A stretch of DNA of 64,000 nt, taken from positions 372,001 to 436,000 of the forward strand of contig NZ_CP066771.1 in the NCBI RefSeq assembly GCF_016466415.2, given 5' to 3'. Below the pieces are notes generated by a model. The model was not told where the DNA came from. It ran no database searches and was given only the letters and a program-made list of their open reading frames with translations. A program made the position numbers and the translations under genes. Positions 35,803 through 44,900 of this stretch are shown here, in pieces. How positions within the stretch are numbered: the first letter of the stretch is position 1; every line of letters starts with the position of its first letter. Source of the DNA: Ralstonia pickettii (GTDB lineage Bacteria; Pseudomonadota; Gammaproteobacteria; Burkholderiales; Burkholderiaceae).

Positions 35803-37860
35803 ATGCTCGCCAGTAGTTACAACCCTCTTCTCGTCCTGCTTTCCCTCTTCGTGGCCATCCTGGCGTCGTATACGGCGCTGGATATGGCAGGACGCGTCGT
35901 GACCGCGCAAGGCCGCGCGGCGTTGTGGTGGCTCATCGGCGGCGCCTCGGCCATGGGGTTGGGCATTTGGTCGATGCACTTTGTCGGCATGCTGGCGCTG
36001 AACCTGCCGATCCCGGTTGGCTATGACGTCGGTATCACATTGACCTCGCTTGCCATTGGCATTGGGGCGTCAATATTTGCGTTATGGCTGGCCAGCCGGC
36101 GTGAACTGCCGTGGCCCCGCTTGGCGGGCGGCGCCGTCCTCATGGGCGCAGGCGTGGCGGGTATGCATTACACCGGCATGGCCGCGCTGCGCATGAACCC
36201 CGGCATTCAATACGACCCCGCCAGGTTTGCGCTGTCGATCGTGATTGCCGTGCTGGCCTCGGGCGTGGCGCTGTGGATGGCGTTTCGCCTGCGGCAGCAG
36301 TCGCGACGCGTTCGTGCGCTGCGTGCCGGTTCGGCGGTGGTGATGGGCGTGGCGATCGTCGGCATGCACTACGTGGGTATGGCCGCGGCGGCGTTTCCAT
36401 ACGGCAGCGTGTGTGGCGCTGCGCACACCGGCGCGAGTGCCGACTGGCTGGCGCTGGTCATCATCATCGTGACGCTGGCGGTGCTGGCCATCGCGCTCAT
36501 CATCTCGGTGCTGGATTTGCGCATGGAAGCGCGCACCGCCTTGCTGGCGAACTCGCTGGCCGCAGCCAACAAGGAATTGGCCTACCTCGCGCTGCACGAC
36601 AACCTGACCAAGCTGTCCAACCGCGTGCTGCTGGAAGACCGTCTGACCCAGGCGATCCGCACGGCTGATCGCGAGAAGCGCCGCTTCGCTGTCATGTTCA
36701 TGGATCTGGACGGTTTCAAGGCCGTCAACGATGTCTATGGCCACCACGTGGGCGATCTGCTGCTGATCGACGTCGCGCAGCGCATCGGCGCGCGGGTGCG
36801 GCAGCAGGACACCGTGGCGCGAGTCGGTGGGGATGAATTCGTCGTGCTGGCCTATGTGGATGATCCGGAAGACGCCGGCACCCTGGCCGACGCGCTGCTG
36901 GGCGTGGTGCGCGAGCCCTTCATGGCCGGCGGTCACGAGTTGCGCGTCTCCACCAGCATCGGCATCGCGATCTACCCTGGCGACGGCGGCAACCAGCATG
37001 ACCTGCTGACCAACGCCGATGCGGCGATGTACCACGCAAAGGGCCTGGGCCGGAACGCCTACAGCTTTTTCGAGCCATCGATGAACGCCGACGTGCATCA
37101 GCAGTTGCAGCTTGTGCAAGACCTGCGCCGCGCGGTCGAGCGGCACGAACTCGTGCTGCATTACCAGCCGAAATTCAACGCGCCCAACGGGCCGATCATG
37201 GGCGTGGAGGCGTTGGTGCGCTGGCAGCATCCGCAGCGCGGTCTGGTGCCCGCCGATGAATTCATCCCGCTGGCCGAAAAGACCGGTCTGATCGTGCCGC
37301 TGGGCGCCTGGGTGCTGGACGAGGCCTGCCGCCAGATGGCGCAATGGCAACGCGAGGGGCACGCCGGCTGGACCGTCGCCGTGAATCTCTCCGCGCTGCA
37401 GTTTGGCCATGCCGCACTCATCGACACCGTGCGCGAGACGCTCGCGCGCCATGCGCTGGACCCGCGCAGCCTGATGCTGGAAATTACAGAATCGACCGCC
37501 ATGCGCGATGTCGACGCGAGCCTGCAGATCCTGCAGCAGCTCGACGCGATGGGCGTGCGGATTTCGATCGACGATTTCGGCACCGGCTATTCCAGCCTGC
37601 TGTATCTCAAGCGTTTGCCTGCCAGCGAACTGAAGATCGACCGCGGCTTCGTGCGCGACCTGGCGCACGACACGGAAGACGCGGCCATCGTCTCGGCCAT
37701 CGTGGCGCTGGACCAGACGCTGAACCTGCGCATCGTCGCAGAGGGTGTGGAGACCGCCGAGCAGCAGGCGTTCCTGACGCGGCTCGGCTGCCACTCGCTG
37801 CAGGGCTACCTGCTCGGCCGCCCGATGACGGCGGAATCGTTGAGCGCGGCGATGGCGTAA
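35803..37860 (+). CDS. MHYT-GGDEF-EAL membrane signalling protein
   Basis: A 685-residue cyclic-di-GMP enzyme candidate. Residues ~1-255 form the MHYT sensor with seven helices and three motifs (MHFVGML, MHYTGMAAL, MHYVGMAAA), proposed to bind copper and sense gases. The GGDEF domain has intact VGGDEFVVL preceded by the inhibitory-site motif RQQD five residues before it. The EAL domain has EALVRW, EITESTAM, IDDFGTGYSSLLYL and the VAEGVET loop. Both catalytic motifs look intact, so the net activity cannot be predicted. AGGAG precedes the ATG. It stands alone between pepP and murU. Confidence 0.92.
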   Translation: MLASSYNPLLVLLSLFVAILASYTALDMAGRVVTAQGRAALWWLIGGASAMGLGIWSMHFVGMLALNLPIPVGYDVGITLTSLAIGIGASIFALWLASRRELPWPRLAGGAVLMGAGVAGMHYTGMAALRMNPGIQYDPARFALSIVIAVLASGVALWMAFRLRQQSRRVRALRAGSAVVMGVAIVGMHYVGMAAAAFPYGSVCGAAHTGASADWLALVIIIVTLAVLAIALIISVLDLRMEARTALLANSLAAANKELAYLALHDNLTKLSNRVLLEDRLTQAIRTADREKRRFAVMFMDLDGFKAVNDVYGHHVGDLLLIDVAQRIGARVRQQDTVARVGGDEFVVLAYVDDPEDAGTLADALLGVVREPFMAGGHELRVSTSIGIAIYPGDGGNQHDLLTNADAAMYHAKGLGRNAYSFFEPSMNADVHQQLQLVQDLRRAVERHELVLHYQPKFNAPNGPIMGVEALVRWQHPQRGLVPADEFIPLAEKTGLIVPLGAWVLDEACRQMAQWQREGHAGWTVAVNLSALQFGHAALIDTVRETLARHALDPRSLMLEITESTAMRDVDASLQILQQLDAMGVRISIDDFGTGYSSLLYLKRLPASELKIDRGFVRDLAHDTEDAAIVSAIVALDQTLNLRIVAEGVETAEQQAFLTRLGCHSLQGYLLGRPMTAESLSAAMA

Positions 37861-37864
37861 GCGC

Positions 37865-38578
37865 TTAGCGCGACGCGACTTCAGCGTCTAGCGCGGCCAG
37901 TTGGGTGGGCGTGCCGACGTTTTCCCAGCGGCCGTCGAAGCGCTCGCCGGTCGCACGGCCTTCAGCGATGGCCTTGTGGTACAGCGGCGTCATCGCCAGT
38001 CGCGTGCCGGGCGCGATGCCGGCAAACAGGCGCGTGTCGTACAAGCCAATGTTGCCGAACGTGAGGCGCTCGGCGCCTTCGGCGTGGAGCATGCCTTCGT
38101 TATCCAGCGCGAAATCGCCGCGCAGGTGGTAGGGCGGATTGGGCACCATCACCAGATGCATGCCCGGCGCCGCTTGCGCGGCCATTGCGGGCGCCCGGTC
38201 GCGCAGCAAGGCGTAGTCGTAATCGCAGAACACATCGCCGCTGACGGCAATGAATACGCTGTGCCCATCGCCTGCATGCAGCAGCGGCATGGCCTGCGCA
38301 ACCCCGCCTGCCGTTTCGAGCGCCTGCCCTTCCGGCGAATATGCGAGGCGCACGCCCCACGCGCTGCCATCGCCCAGGGCGGTTTCGATCTGCGCGCCGA
38401 GCCACGCGTGGTTGATGACAATGTCGCGCACGCCGGCCGCGGCCAGGCGCTCGATCTGCCAGACGATCAGCGGTTTGCCGCCCACGGTGAGCAGTGGCTT
38501 GGGCGTGTGGTCGGTCAGCGGCCGCATGCGATCGCCGCGGCCCGCCGCAAAAATCATGGCGCGCGTCGTCGAATTCAA
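37865..38578 (-). CDS. murU: N-acetylmuramate-1-phosphate uridylyltransferase
   Basis: A 237-residue sugar-nucleotidyltransferase. The signature AMIFAAGRGDRMRPLTDHTPKPLL (seen in two parts, FAAGRGDRMRPLTD and TPKPLLTVGGKPL) binds the nucleotide and phosphate; GDVFCDYDYALL gives the metal-binding Asp. With AmgK it salvages MurNAc to UDP-MurNAc, bypassing fosfomycin-sensitive MurA synthesis. The start is placed at TTG 38578, overlapping azlD's stop (TTGA) with AAGGTGAT upstream; ATG 38557 is the alternative. It is separated from amgK by azlCD, unlike the adjacent genes in Pseudomonas. Confidence 0.9.
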   Translation of the reverse strand: MNSTTRAMIFAAGRGDRMRPLTDHTPKPLLTVGGKPLIVWQIERLAAAGVRDIVINHAWLGAQIETALGDGSAWGVRLAYSPEGQALETAGGVAQAMPLLHAGDGHSVFIAVSGDVFCDYDYALLRDRAPAMAAQAAPGMHLVMVPNPPYHLRGDFALDNEGMLHAEGAERLTFGNIGLYDTRLFAGIAPGTRLAMTPLYHKAIAEGRATGERFDGRWENVGTPTQLAALDAEVASR

Positions 38579-38901
38579 GCCATCACCTTCATGAGAATCA
38601 GCAGCACGGCCATGCCGCCGACGATGGTCCACATCGCGCTTTTCGTCACCCGTGCAATGACGATGGCGACGATGCCGGCAAGCAGGCGTGGATTGTCGAC
38701 CGACACCGCGAGCGCGCCATCGCGCATCAGGAGGTCGGGCGCGATGAGCGCGGTCAGCATCGCAGCCGGCACATAGGGCAGGGCGCTGCGGAACCACATC
38801 GGCAGGTTCATGCGCCCTTCCAGCGCGATGAACGATAGGCGGATCAGATAGGTGGCGGCGCCGGCAATCAACAGCACGCCGAAGAGGATCAGGGCTTTCA
38901 T
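38575..38901 (-). CDS. azlD: AzlD-type branched-chain amino acid export subunit
   Basis: A 108-residue protein with three to four membrane helices, matching AzlD in length, e.g. LFGVLLIAGAATYLIRLSFI at the start and ALPYVPAAMLTALIAPDLLM in the centre. AzlD pairs with AzlC (as YgaZH in E. coli) to export branched-chain amino acids or analogues. It overlaps azlC by ATGA and murU by TTGA, so it is embedded in the amgK-murU operon. Confidence 0.88.
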   Translation of the reverse strand: MKALILFGVLLIAGAATYLIRLSFIALEGRMNLPMWFRSALPYVPAAMLTALIAPDLLMRDGALAVSVDNPRLLAGIVAIVIARVTKSAMWTIVGGMAVLLILMKVMA

Positions 38902-39626
38902 GCGGCAGCCCCCTTGTCGGACGGTCGGGCCAGTAAGCGCTCAACCAGTGCGCCGAGGGCAATGCCCACGCACGCCGCGCTCATGAGCCCGAGCTTGTGC
39001 GGCCAGCCCGTCCACGCCACGGCCAGCGCGGCGCCGGTCAGGGCAGCGGCCAGTTGCGCACGCGTGCGCAGTGCCGGCACCACGATGGCGATAAACGTAA
39101 GGGGCAGGAAGAAATCGAGCGGCCACGAGGTCGGCACCTGCGCGCCCAGCAGCACGCCGACGATCGTCGATGCCTGCCAGCTCGACCACAGCGCCACGCC
39201 AGCGCCGAGGAAATACCAATGGCGATATGCGGCTTCCGCGCTGCCGGGCTGCGCGGTGACAACGCGGCGGTTCATGGCGGCGAAGGCTTCGTCGGTCAGC
39301 AGATAGGCGATCAGCCATTTCCAGCGGCGCGGCAGGTGCGCCAGCGCTGGCGCAATGCTGGCCGAATACAGCGCGTGCCGCAGATTCACCATCGAGACCG
39401 TCGCCGCAATCACCAGCGCGGGCGCGCCACCGGCCCACAACTGCACGAGGATCATCTGCGACGCGCCACCGAAAACGATGGCGCTCATCGCCACGGCAAG
39501 CCACGCGGGCATGCCGGCCGACGTGGCCAGCACGCCGTAGATCATGCCGAACGGCACCACGCCCAGCAGCATCGGCGCGAGTGCCAGCATGCCGGCGCGA
39601 AACTCAACGGTGCGGGGGGAGGCCAT
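38898..39626 (-). CDS. azlC: AzlC-type branched-chain amino acid exporter
   Basis: A 242-residue inner-membrane protein with about five to seven helices. Family motifs include PMLLGVVPFGMIYGVLATSAG at the N-terminus (seen as LLGVVPFGMIYGVLA) and AIVFGGASQMILVQLWAGGAP (FGGASQMILVQL), both hallmarks of AzlC. It is the large subunit of an exporter with AzlD. The ATG shares one base with the amgK stop (TGATG), so all four genes look translationally coupled. Confidence 0.9.
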   Translation of the reverse strand: MASPRTVEFRAGMLALAPMLLGVVPFGMIYGVLATSAGMPAWLAVAMSAIVFGGASQMILVQLWAGGAPALVIAATVSMVNLRHALYSASIAPALAHLPRRWKWLIAYLLTDEAFAAMNRRVVTAQPGSAEAAYRHWYFLGAGVALWSSWQASTIVGVLLGAQVPTSWPLDFFLPLTFIAIVVPALRTRAQLAAALTGAALAVAWTGWPHKLGLMSAACVGIALGALVERLLARPSDKGAAA

Positions 39627-40699
39627 CAGAACGTGTAGCCGATCTGCTGCGTGCGATCTTCGAGTTGATCGAGCAGGCGGGCCAGCGGCGCCAGCGCGTT
39701 GTAGCGGCTGCATACACGGCGCAGGTAGGCGATGAAGCGCGGAGTGTCTTCCACGTAGCCGGTCTTGCCGTCGCGGTAGCACAGGCGCGCGAAAATGCCC
39801 GCCACCTTCAGATGGCGTTGCGCGCCCATCCATTCGAGCGCACGGTAGAACTCGCCGAAGTCTTCATCCACCGGCAGCTTGGCGGCGCGGGCCGCTTCCC
39901 AGTACCGCACGGCCCAATCCAGCTCCTGCTCTTCGTCCCACGACAGGAAGGCGTCGCGCAGCAGCGAGGCGGCGTCGTAGGTGATCGGTCCGTAGACGGC
40001 GTCTTGGAAGTCCAGCACGCCCGGCTGCGATGGGTCGGCCGCGTTGATCATCAGATTACGGGGCATGTAGTCACGATGCACGTACACGCGCGGCTGGGCC
40101 AAGGCACTGTCGACCAGCAGCTTGAACACCTTGTCGAGCGATTCGCGCTGGGTGGCGTCGAGCGGGCGTTGCAGGTGGCGGTCGACGTACCAGTCCGGAA
40201 ACAGCGACAGTTCGCGGCGCAGCAGCGCCTCGTCATACGGCGGCAGCTCGCCTTCGCGGGAGGCCAACTGCCAGCGCACCAGAGTATGGATGGCAGGGCG
40301 GAACAGCGTGTTGGCGTAGGCGAGGTCGAAATCGCGCTCGCGCAGCGATTGCAGATACGTTTGTGGGCCCAGGTCGGTCAGCAGCAGGAAGCCCTGCGCG
40401 AGATCCTGCTCCAGCACCTGCGGCGCACGCACGCCGGCGCCGTTGAGCAGACCAGCCACATGGACGAACGGGCGGCAGTCTTCCTGCGGCGGCGGGGCGT
40501 CCATGACGACCAGCGTGCCGGGCTTGCCACTGCCGGCGCTGTCCAGGCGGAAATACCGGCGGAAGCTGGCATCGGCCGAAGCAGGTTGCACCGTGTCGAT
40601 GCGCAGGCCGTGGGCGGCGGGCAATGTGCCGAGCCAGTCGCGCAGTTGGCTGAGGCGTGCGTCGGTTGCGCCTGCTGCGGCGCCAGGGGTCGAAGCCAT
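39626..40699 (-). CDS. amgK: N-acetylmuramate/N-acetylglucosamine kinase (AmgK)
   Basis: A 357-residue aminoglycoside-phosphotransferase-fold kinase that phosphorylates MurNAc/GlcNAc at the anomeric position. ASADASFRRYFRL near residue 40 and MDAPPPQEDCRPFV near 72 are typical AmgK sequences; the catalytic loop is VYVHRDYMPRNLM (~203) and the metal Asp is in GVLDFQDAVYGPI. MurU then makes UDP-MurNAc. The gene is divergent from lptD, an arrangement also known in Pseudomonas. Confidence 0.92.
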   Translation of the reverse strand: MASTPGAAAGATDARLSQLRDWLGTLPAAHGLRIDTVQPASADASFRRYFRLDSAGSGKPGTLVVMDAPPPQEDCRPFVHVAGLLNGAGVRAPQVLEQDLAQGFLLLTDLGPQTYLQSLRERDFDLAYANTLFRPAIHTLVRWQLASREGELPPYDEALLRRELSLFPDWYVDRHLQRPLDATQRESLDKVFKLLVDSALAQPRVYVHRDYMPRNLMINAADPSQPGVLDFQDAVYGPITYDAASLLRDAFLSWDEEQELDWAVRYWEAARAAKLPVDEDFGEFYRALEWMGAQRHLKVAGIFARLCYRDGKTGYVEDTPRFIAYLRRVCSRYNALAPLARLLDQLEDRTQQIGYTF

Positions 40700-40738
40700 G
40701 CTGAGAGAATGCTGGAATGAGGCTAGAAGGAAGCCCCG

Positions 40739-40744
40739 TATAAT
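40739..40744 (+). promoter_or_regulatory. Possible -10 element of the lptD operon
   Basis: A consensus TATAAT lies 131 bases upstream of the lptD start in the amgK-lptD divergent gap. No good -35 is found at 16-18 bases, so this is tentative. Confidence 0.35.
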
Positions 40745-40875
40745 ACCCGACCGAGTTTCGCCGCGAGCGAGCGCCGGCCTTGTCCTGGCCGCGTCCGACG
40801 GCGGGATTGACCGCAGTACCGACTGATTTTGTGCCTGTGCGTGCCGTTGCGCGCGCGGCCCTGTTCCCGATCTGC

Positions 40876-43317
40876 ATGACCGAACCGAACCGAGCCAGGA
40901 AGAACCGGCAGCGCGCTGCTGTTGCCGCGCCCGATCAGCGGCCCGCCGACTTGGCCACCATCAGGCGTGGCACGCTGGCATTGCGCCCGTTGGTATTTGC
41001 GGTGGCCGGTGTCTGGACGGCGACGTCCGCGGCGCAGAGCGCGGGCACCACGCAAGCGACGGCGCCCGCTGTCACTCCGGCCTCGTCGGTGACCGCGCTG
41101 GCGACGTCCGGGCCGACCACGCCCGGCGGCAGTCCGCTGGTGCCAAAGATGGCTGAGCCCGTCCAGCGACCGGACAACACTGTCCCCACGTTTACCGCGG
41201 CCGACAAGATGGACGGTCGCACCAACGAAGACATCCACCTGCGCGGTCATGGCGAACTGCGCCGCAACGGCTCGGTGCTGAAGGGCGACACGCTCGATTA
41301 CAACCAGGACACCGATGTCGCAACCGCAACCGGCAACGTGCGCCTGTTCAAGGGCGGCACGCTGGTCACCGGCCCGGACGCCAAGCTGAAGATTACCGCC
41401 AACGAAGGGACCATCAGCACGCCGAGCTACGAGTTCCACGCGAACGGCGGCCACGGCACCGCAGACCGCATCGACTTCATCGACAAGGACAACAGCCGCA
41501 TCACGCGCGGCACGTACACCACGTGCTCGCCCGATAACGTCGACTGGTATTTCAGCGCGAGCCGCATCGACATCGACAGCGACCGCCAGGTCGGCACGGG
41601 CCGCAACGGCGTGCTGCACTTCTTCGGTGTGCCGGTGTTTGCGGCGCCGGTCATGGATTTTCCGCTCAATGACGATCGGCGCAGCGGTTTCCTGGCACCG
41701 GTGTTCGGCTACAACAGCCGCAGCGGGGCCGACGTCACGCTGCCGTACTACTTCAACATCGCGCCGAATCGCGATCTGACGTTGTATCCGCGTCTGCTGA
41801 GCCAGCGCGGCTTGCAGCTCGGCGCGGAATACCGGTATCTCGATACATCGTACAGCGGCGTTCTGCGTGGCGAATTCCTGCCCGATGATCGTGAGGCAGG
41901 CCGCAACCGCTGGTCGATTTCGGCAGTACACACACAGCGCCTGGCGCCGGGCCTGACCGGCTACATCAACTACAACAAGGTTTCCGATAACACCTACCCG
42001 GATGACCTCGGCCGCAGCATTGTCACGGCGACGCAGCGGCAGTACATCCAGGAGGGCGGTGTTAGTTACTCGTTCGGCGACTGGGTTGCGCTGGCGCGCG
42101 TGCAGAAGTTCCAGACGCTGTCGACCGCCACAACGCCACTCGCAGCACCGTATGAGCGGCTGCCGCAGTTGAGCCTGACCTATAACAAGTACGACGTTGG
42201 CGGCTTTGACATCAATTTCCTGACCGACTACACGCGGTTTTCGATCCCGACGGCCAATACCGTGCAGGGCGAGCGCCTGTTCATGCAGCCGACGATCAGC
42301 TACCCGATCGTCCGCCCCGGCTGGTACGTCACCCCGAAGTTCATCCTGAACACCACCGCATACCGCCTGGACCGCCCGGCCGGCGACACGCAGGACACGC
42401 AGATCAATCGCACGCTGCCGACGTTCTCGCTCGATTCGGGTATGACGTTCGAGCGCGATGCGCCGCTGGTCTCCAAATTGTTCGGCGTGAGCTACATCCA
42501 GACGCTGGAGCCGCGCGTGTTCTACGTGTACACGCCGTATCGCGACCAGTCGCAGATTCCGTTGTTCGATACCGGCCAGTCGGACTACAACCTCGGGCAG
42601 ATCTTCACCGAGAACCCGTACACCGGTTACGACCGCATTGCCGACAACAACAAGGTGACGGCAGGTGTGACCACGCGTTTCATCGAGGCCGAATCAGGCA
42701 TCGAGCGCCTGCGCGCCACGATTGCGCAGCGCGTCGATCTCGACGGCCAGCGCGTGACGCTCGCGGGTGCAGCACCGACATCAGTGCGCCGCTATTCGGA
42801 CCTTCTGGGTGCGACCACGATCCAGATGTTCCGCGGCATCTTTTTCGATACGAACCTTCAGTACAATCAGGACCTTGACCGCATCATGCGTTCGACGGTC
42901 GCGTTCAGCTGGAAGCCGGAAGCCAACAAGGTGATCAACCTCGGCTACCGCTATTACCGGCAAGACGCCAATACCGGTCAGTTGCCGCTGGAACAGGCCG
43001 ATATCTCCACGCAGTGGCCGATTACGCGGCGCCTCTACGGCCTGGGTCGCATCGGTTACGACCTGGATGCGCGCAAGCCATCGGATATGCTGCTCGGCCT
43101 CGAATATGTGGCGGACTGCTGGGTCGGCCGACTGGCGGTACAGCGCTACAGCAATGCGGTTTCGGGCTATACGACGCATATCTTTGCCCAGATCGAATTC
43201 AAGGGTTTGTCGAAGGTGGGGAATAATCCGATCGACGTGATTCGTCTGAACGTGCCCGGCTACCAGCCGGTGACCGCACAGCCGATCACGCCGTCCGTGC
43301 TGGATCAATATGAATAA
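40876..43317 (+). CDS. lptD: LPS-assembly outer-membrane protein LptD
   Basis: An 813-residue beta-barrel protein that inserts LPS into the outer leaflet with LptE. The N-terminal signal lies at about residues 35-53 after a basic stretch, ending SAAQS. The periplasmic LptA-like jellyroll includes GDTLDYNQDTDVATATGNVRLF (as DTLDYNQDTDVATATGNVR). The barrel begins with FAAPVMDFPLNDDRRSGFL and SGADVTLPYYFNIAPNRDLT, classic LptD sequence, and ends at a C-terminal LDQYE. The start is uncertain: the frame is open to 40780 and the MTEPN start has no clear ribosome site. It heads lptD-surA-pdxA-rsmA. Confidence 0.93.
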   Translation: MTEPNRARKNRQRAAVAAPDQRPADLATIRRGTLALRPLVFAVAGVWTATSAAQSAGTTQATAPAVTPASSVTALATSGPTTPGGSPLVPKMAEPVQRPDNTVPTFTAADKMDGRTNEDIHLRGHGELRRNGSVLKGDTLDYNQDTDVATATGNVRLFKGGTLVTGPDAKLKITANEGTISTPSYEFHANGGHGTADRIDFIDKDNSRITRGTYTTCSPDNVDWYFSASRIDIDSDRQVGTGRNGVLHFFGVPVFAAPVMDFPLNDDRRSGFLAPVFGYNSRSGADVTLPYYFNIAPNRDLTLYPRLLSQRGLQLGAEYRYLDTSYSGVLRGEFLPDDREAGRNRWSISAVHTQRLAPGLTGYINYNKVSDNTYPDDLGRSIVTATQRQYIQEGGVSYSFGDWVALARVQKFQTLSTATTPLAAPYERLPQLSLTYNKYDVGGFDINFLTDYTRFSIPTANTVQGERLFMQPTISYPIVRPGWYVTPKFILNTTAYRLDRPAGDTQDTQINRTLPTFSLDSGMTFERDAPLVSKLFGVSYIQTLEPRVFYVYTPYRDQSQIPLFDTGQSDYNLGQIFTENPYTGYDRIADNNKVTAGVTTRFIEAESGIERLRATIAQRVDLDGQRVTLAGAAPTSVRRYSDLLGATTIQMFRGIFFDTNLQYNQDLDRIMRSTVAFSWKPEANKVINLGYRYYRQDANTGQLPLEQADISTQWPITRRLYGLGRIGYDLDARKPSDMLLGLEYVADCWVGRLAVQRYSNAVSGYTTHIFAQIEFKGLSKVGNNPIDVIRLNVPGYQPVTAQPITPSVLDQYE

Positions 43318-44812
43318 CGACATCATGGCTTTCCAATCGACCGCTTTCGCCACGCGTGTGGCTTCTCTGGGCCGCTTGCGTGTTGCCACCGGCGTGCTGC
43401 TTGCGCTGTTGGCGGGGACCACGCTGTCGCCAGCCGTCCACGCGCAGCAGGCGCAATCGGCAAAAAAGAGCGCACCGGTGCGGGGCATCTTCGCCAACCC
43501 CGGTTCGTCGCCGAGCCAGCCGCTGCTGCAGGGCACGCTGCCCGAGCCAACGGCTCCAGGCGCGCCGCGCAGCCAGTTGGTCGACGAGGTGGTGGCTGTG
43601 GTCAACACCGACGTCATCACCCGCCGCGAACTGCTCAACCGCGCGGATCTGGTCGAGCGCACGTTCCGCGCACAGAATCGCCCGCTGCCACCGCGCGCCG
43701 ATCTGCTCGGCGAAGTGCTGGAGCAGCTCATCCTGGAGCGCGTGCAGGCGCAGACCGCCAAGGAAAGCGGCATCCGCGTGTCCGACGCCGATGTGGATCG
43801 TGCCGTGGAAAGCGTGGCCCAGCGCAACAACCTGTCGGTGCCGCAGCTCAAGAGCAAGCTGAAGGACGCCGGCATGACGTACGACAAGTACCGCGACGAC
43901 CTGCGTCAGGAAATCCTTCTGGCGCGCCTGCGTGAGCGCGAGGTCGACTCGAAGGTGCAGGTCTACGACGGCGAGATCGACAACTATCTGGCGCAGCAGG
44001 GTGGCGGCACGGCCCCGGCCGGCGAACAGCAATACAACGTCGCGCAGATTCTCGTGCCCGTTGCCGAAGGCGCCACGGATGCCGAGAAGGCCGCAGCGCG
44101 CAAGAAGGCCGAAGGTCTGCTCAAGCAAGCGCAGGGCGGCGCGGATTTCGCCAAGCTGGCGCGTGACAATTCTGGCGCGCAAGATGCCGCGCAAGGCGGC
44201 GAGCTTGGGCTGCGTCCGATCGGGCGCCTGCCGGCTGTGTTTGCCAACGCCGTGGTCGACATGAAGGCGGGCCAGGTGGCGAGTCAAGTGGTCGAAAGCC
44301 CGGCCGGTTATCACGTGATCAAGCTGCTGGACAAGCGCGCGCCGGGCACCGCGATTGCCGCCAAGGTCCAGCAGACGCAAGTGCGCCACATCCTGATCAA
44401 GACCGGTCCGACGATGTCGGCGGACGACGCGCGCCGCCAGTTGGTGGGCCTACGTGACCGGATCGTCCACGGCTACGATTTTGGCGATGCGGCACGCCGG
44501 TATTCGCAGGACGGGTCGGCCGGTGCGGGTGGCGAGCTGGGCTGGGTGTCGCCGGGCCAGCTGGTGCCGGAATTCGAGCAGGCGATGAACCAGCTCAAGC
44601 CGGGCGATGTGTCGCAGCCGGTGCAAAGCCAGTTCGGTGTGCACCTGATCCAGGTGGAAGGCCGCCGCGAGGCAGAGGTGTCGGGAGACCGCCAACGCGA
44701 CTACGCACGGTCGGTGATTCGCGAACAGAAAGTCCAGGCCGCCTATGAGGATTGGCTGCGTGAACTGCGCGATTCGGCACACGTGGAATACCGCGTGAAC
44801 CGTCAGCAGTAA
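43310..44812 (+). CDS. surA: Periplasmic chaperone and peptidyl-prolyl isomerase SurA
   Basis: A 500-residue SurA with a signal peptide (VLLALLAGTTLSPAVHA-QQ, cleavage ~residue 46). The SurA N-domain starts near VVAVVNTDVITRRELLNRA and two parvulin domains follow: VAQILVPVAEG... to AGYHVIKLLDK and RHILIKTG... to FGVHLIQVEGRR. It escorts outer-membrane proteins, LptD included, to BAM. It overlaps the lptD stop by 8 bases. An insertion rich in Pro/Gly (~50-80) lengthens the N-terminus compared with E. coli (428 residues). Confidence 0.94.
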   Translation: MNNDIMAFQSTAFATRVASLGRLRVATGVLLALLAGTTLSPAVHAQQAQSAKKSAPVRGIFANPGSSPSQPLLQGTLPEPTAPGAPRSQLVDEVVAVVNTDVITRRELLNRADLVERTFRAQNRPLPPRADLLGEVLEQLILERVQAQTAKESGIRVSDADVDRAVESVAQRNNLSVPQLKSKLKDAGMTYDKYRDDLRQEILLARLREREVDSKVQVYDGEIDNYLAQQGGGTAPAGEQQYNVAQILVPVAEGATDAEKAAARKKAEGLLKQAQGGADFAKLARDNSGAQDAAQGGELGLRPIGRLPAVFANAVVDMKAGQVASQVVESPAGYHVIKLLDKRAPGTAIAAKVQQTQVRHILIKTGPTMSADDARRQLVGLRDRIVHGYDFGDAARRYSQDGSAGAGGELGWVSPGQLVPEFEQAMNQLKPGDVSQPVQSQFGVHLIQVEGRREAEVSGDRQRDYARSVIREQKVQAAYEDWLRELRDSAHVEYRVNRQQ

Positions 44813-44833
44813 GCTACGGACATCCGCATCGCT

Positions 44834-44857
44834 CACGGCCGCCTGCGGGCGGCCGTG
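44834..44857 (+). terminator. Hairpin between surA and pdxA
   Basis: CACGGCCGCC-TGCG-GGCGGCCGTG is an exact 10-bp GC-rich stem, 20 bases after surA. The following sequence has only TTT, so it may be a weak terminator or an mRNA-processing barrier. Confidence 0.45.
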
Positions 44858-44900
44858 GCGTTTCTAGATCGCTCCAGAAACCATCGCAGGAAAGCGCTGC

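Noticed and set aside
36082-37794. 570-codon minus-strand open frame
   Set aside because: It lies antisense to the MHYT-GGDEF-EAL gene, whose motifs are intact, and the predicted protein is low-complexity His/Gln/Arg-rich.
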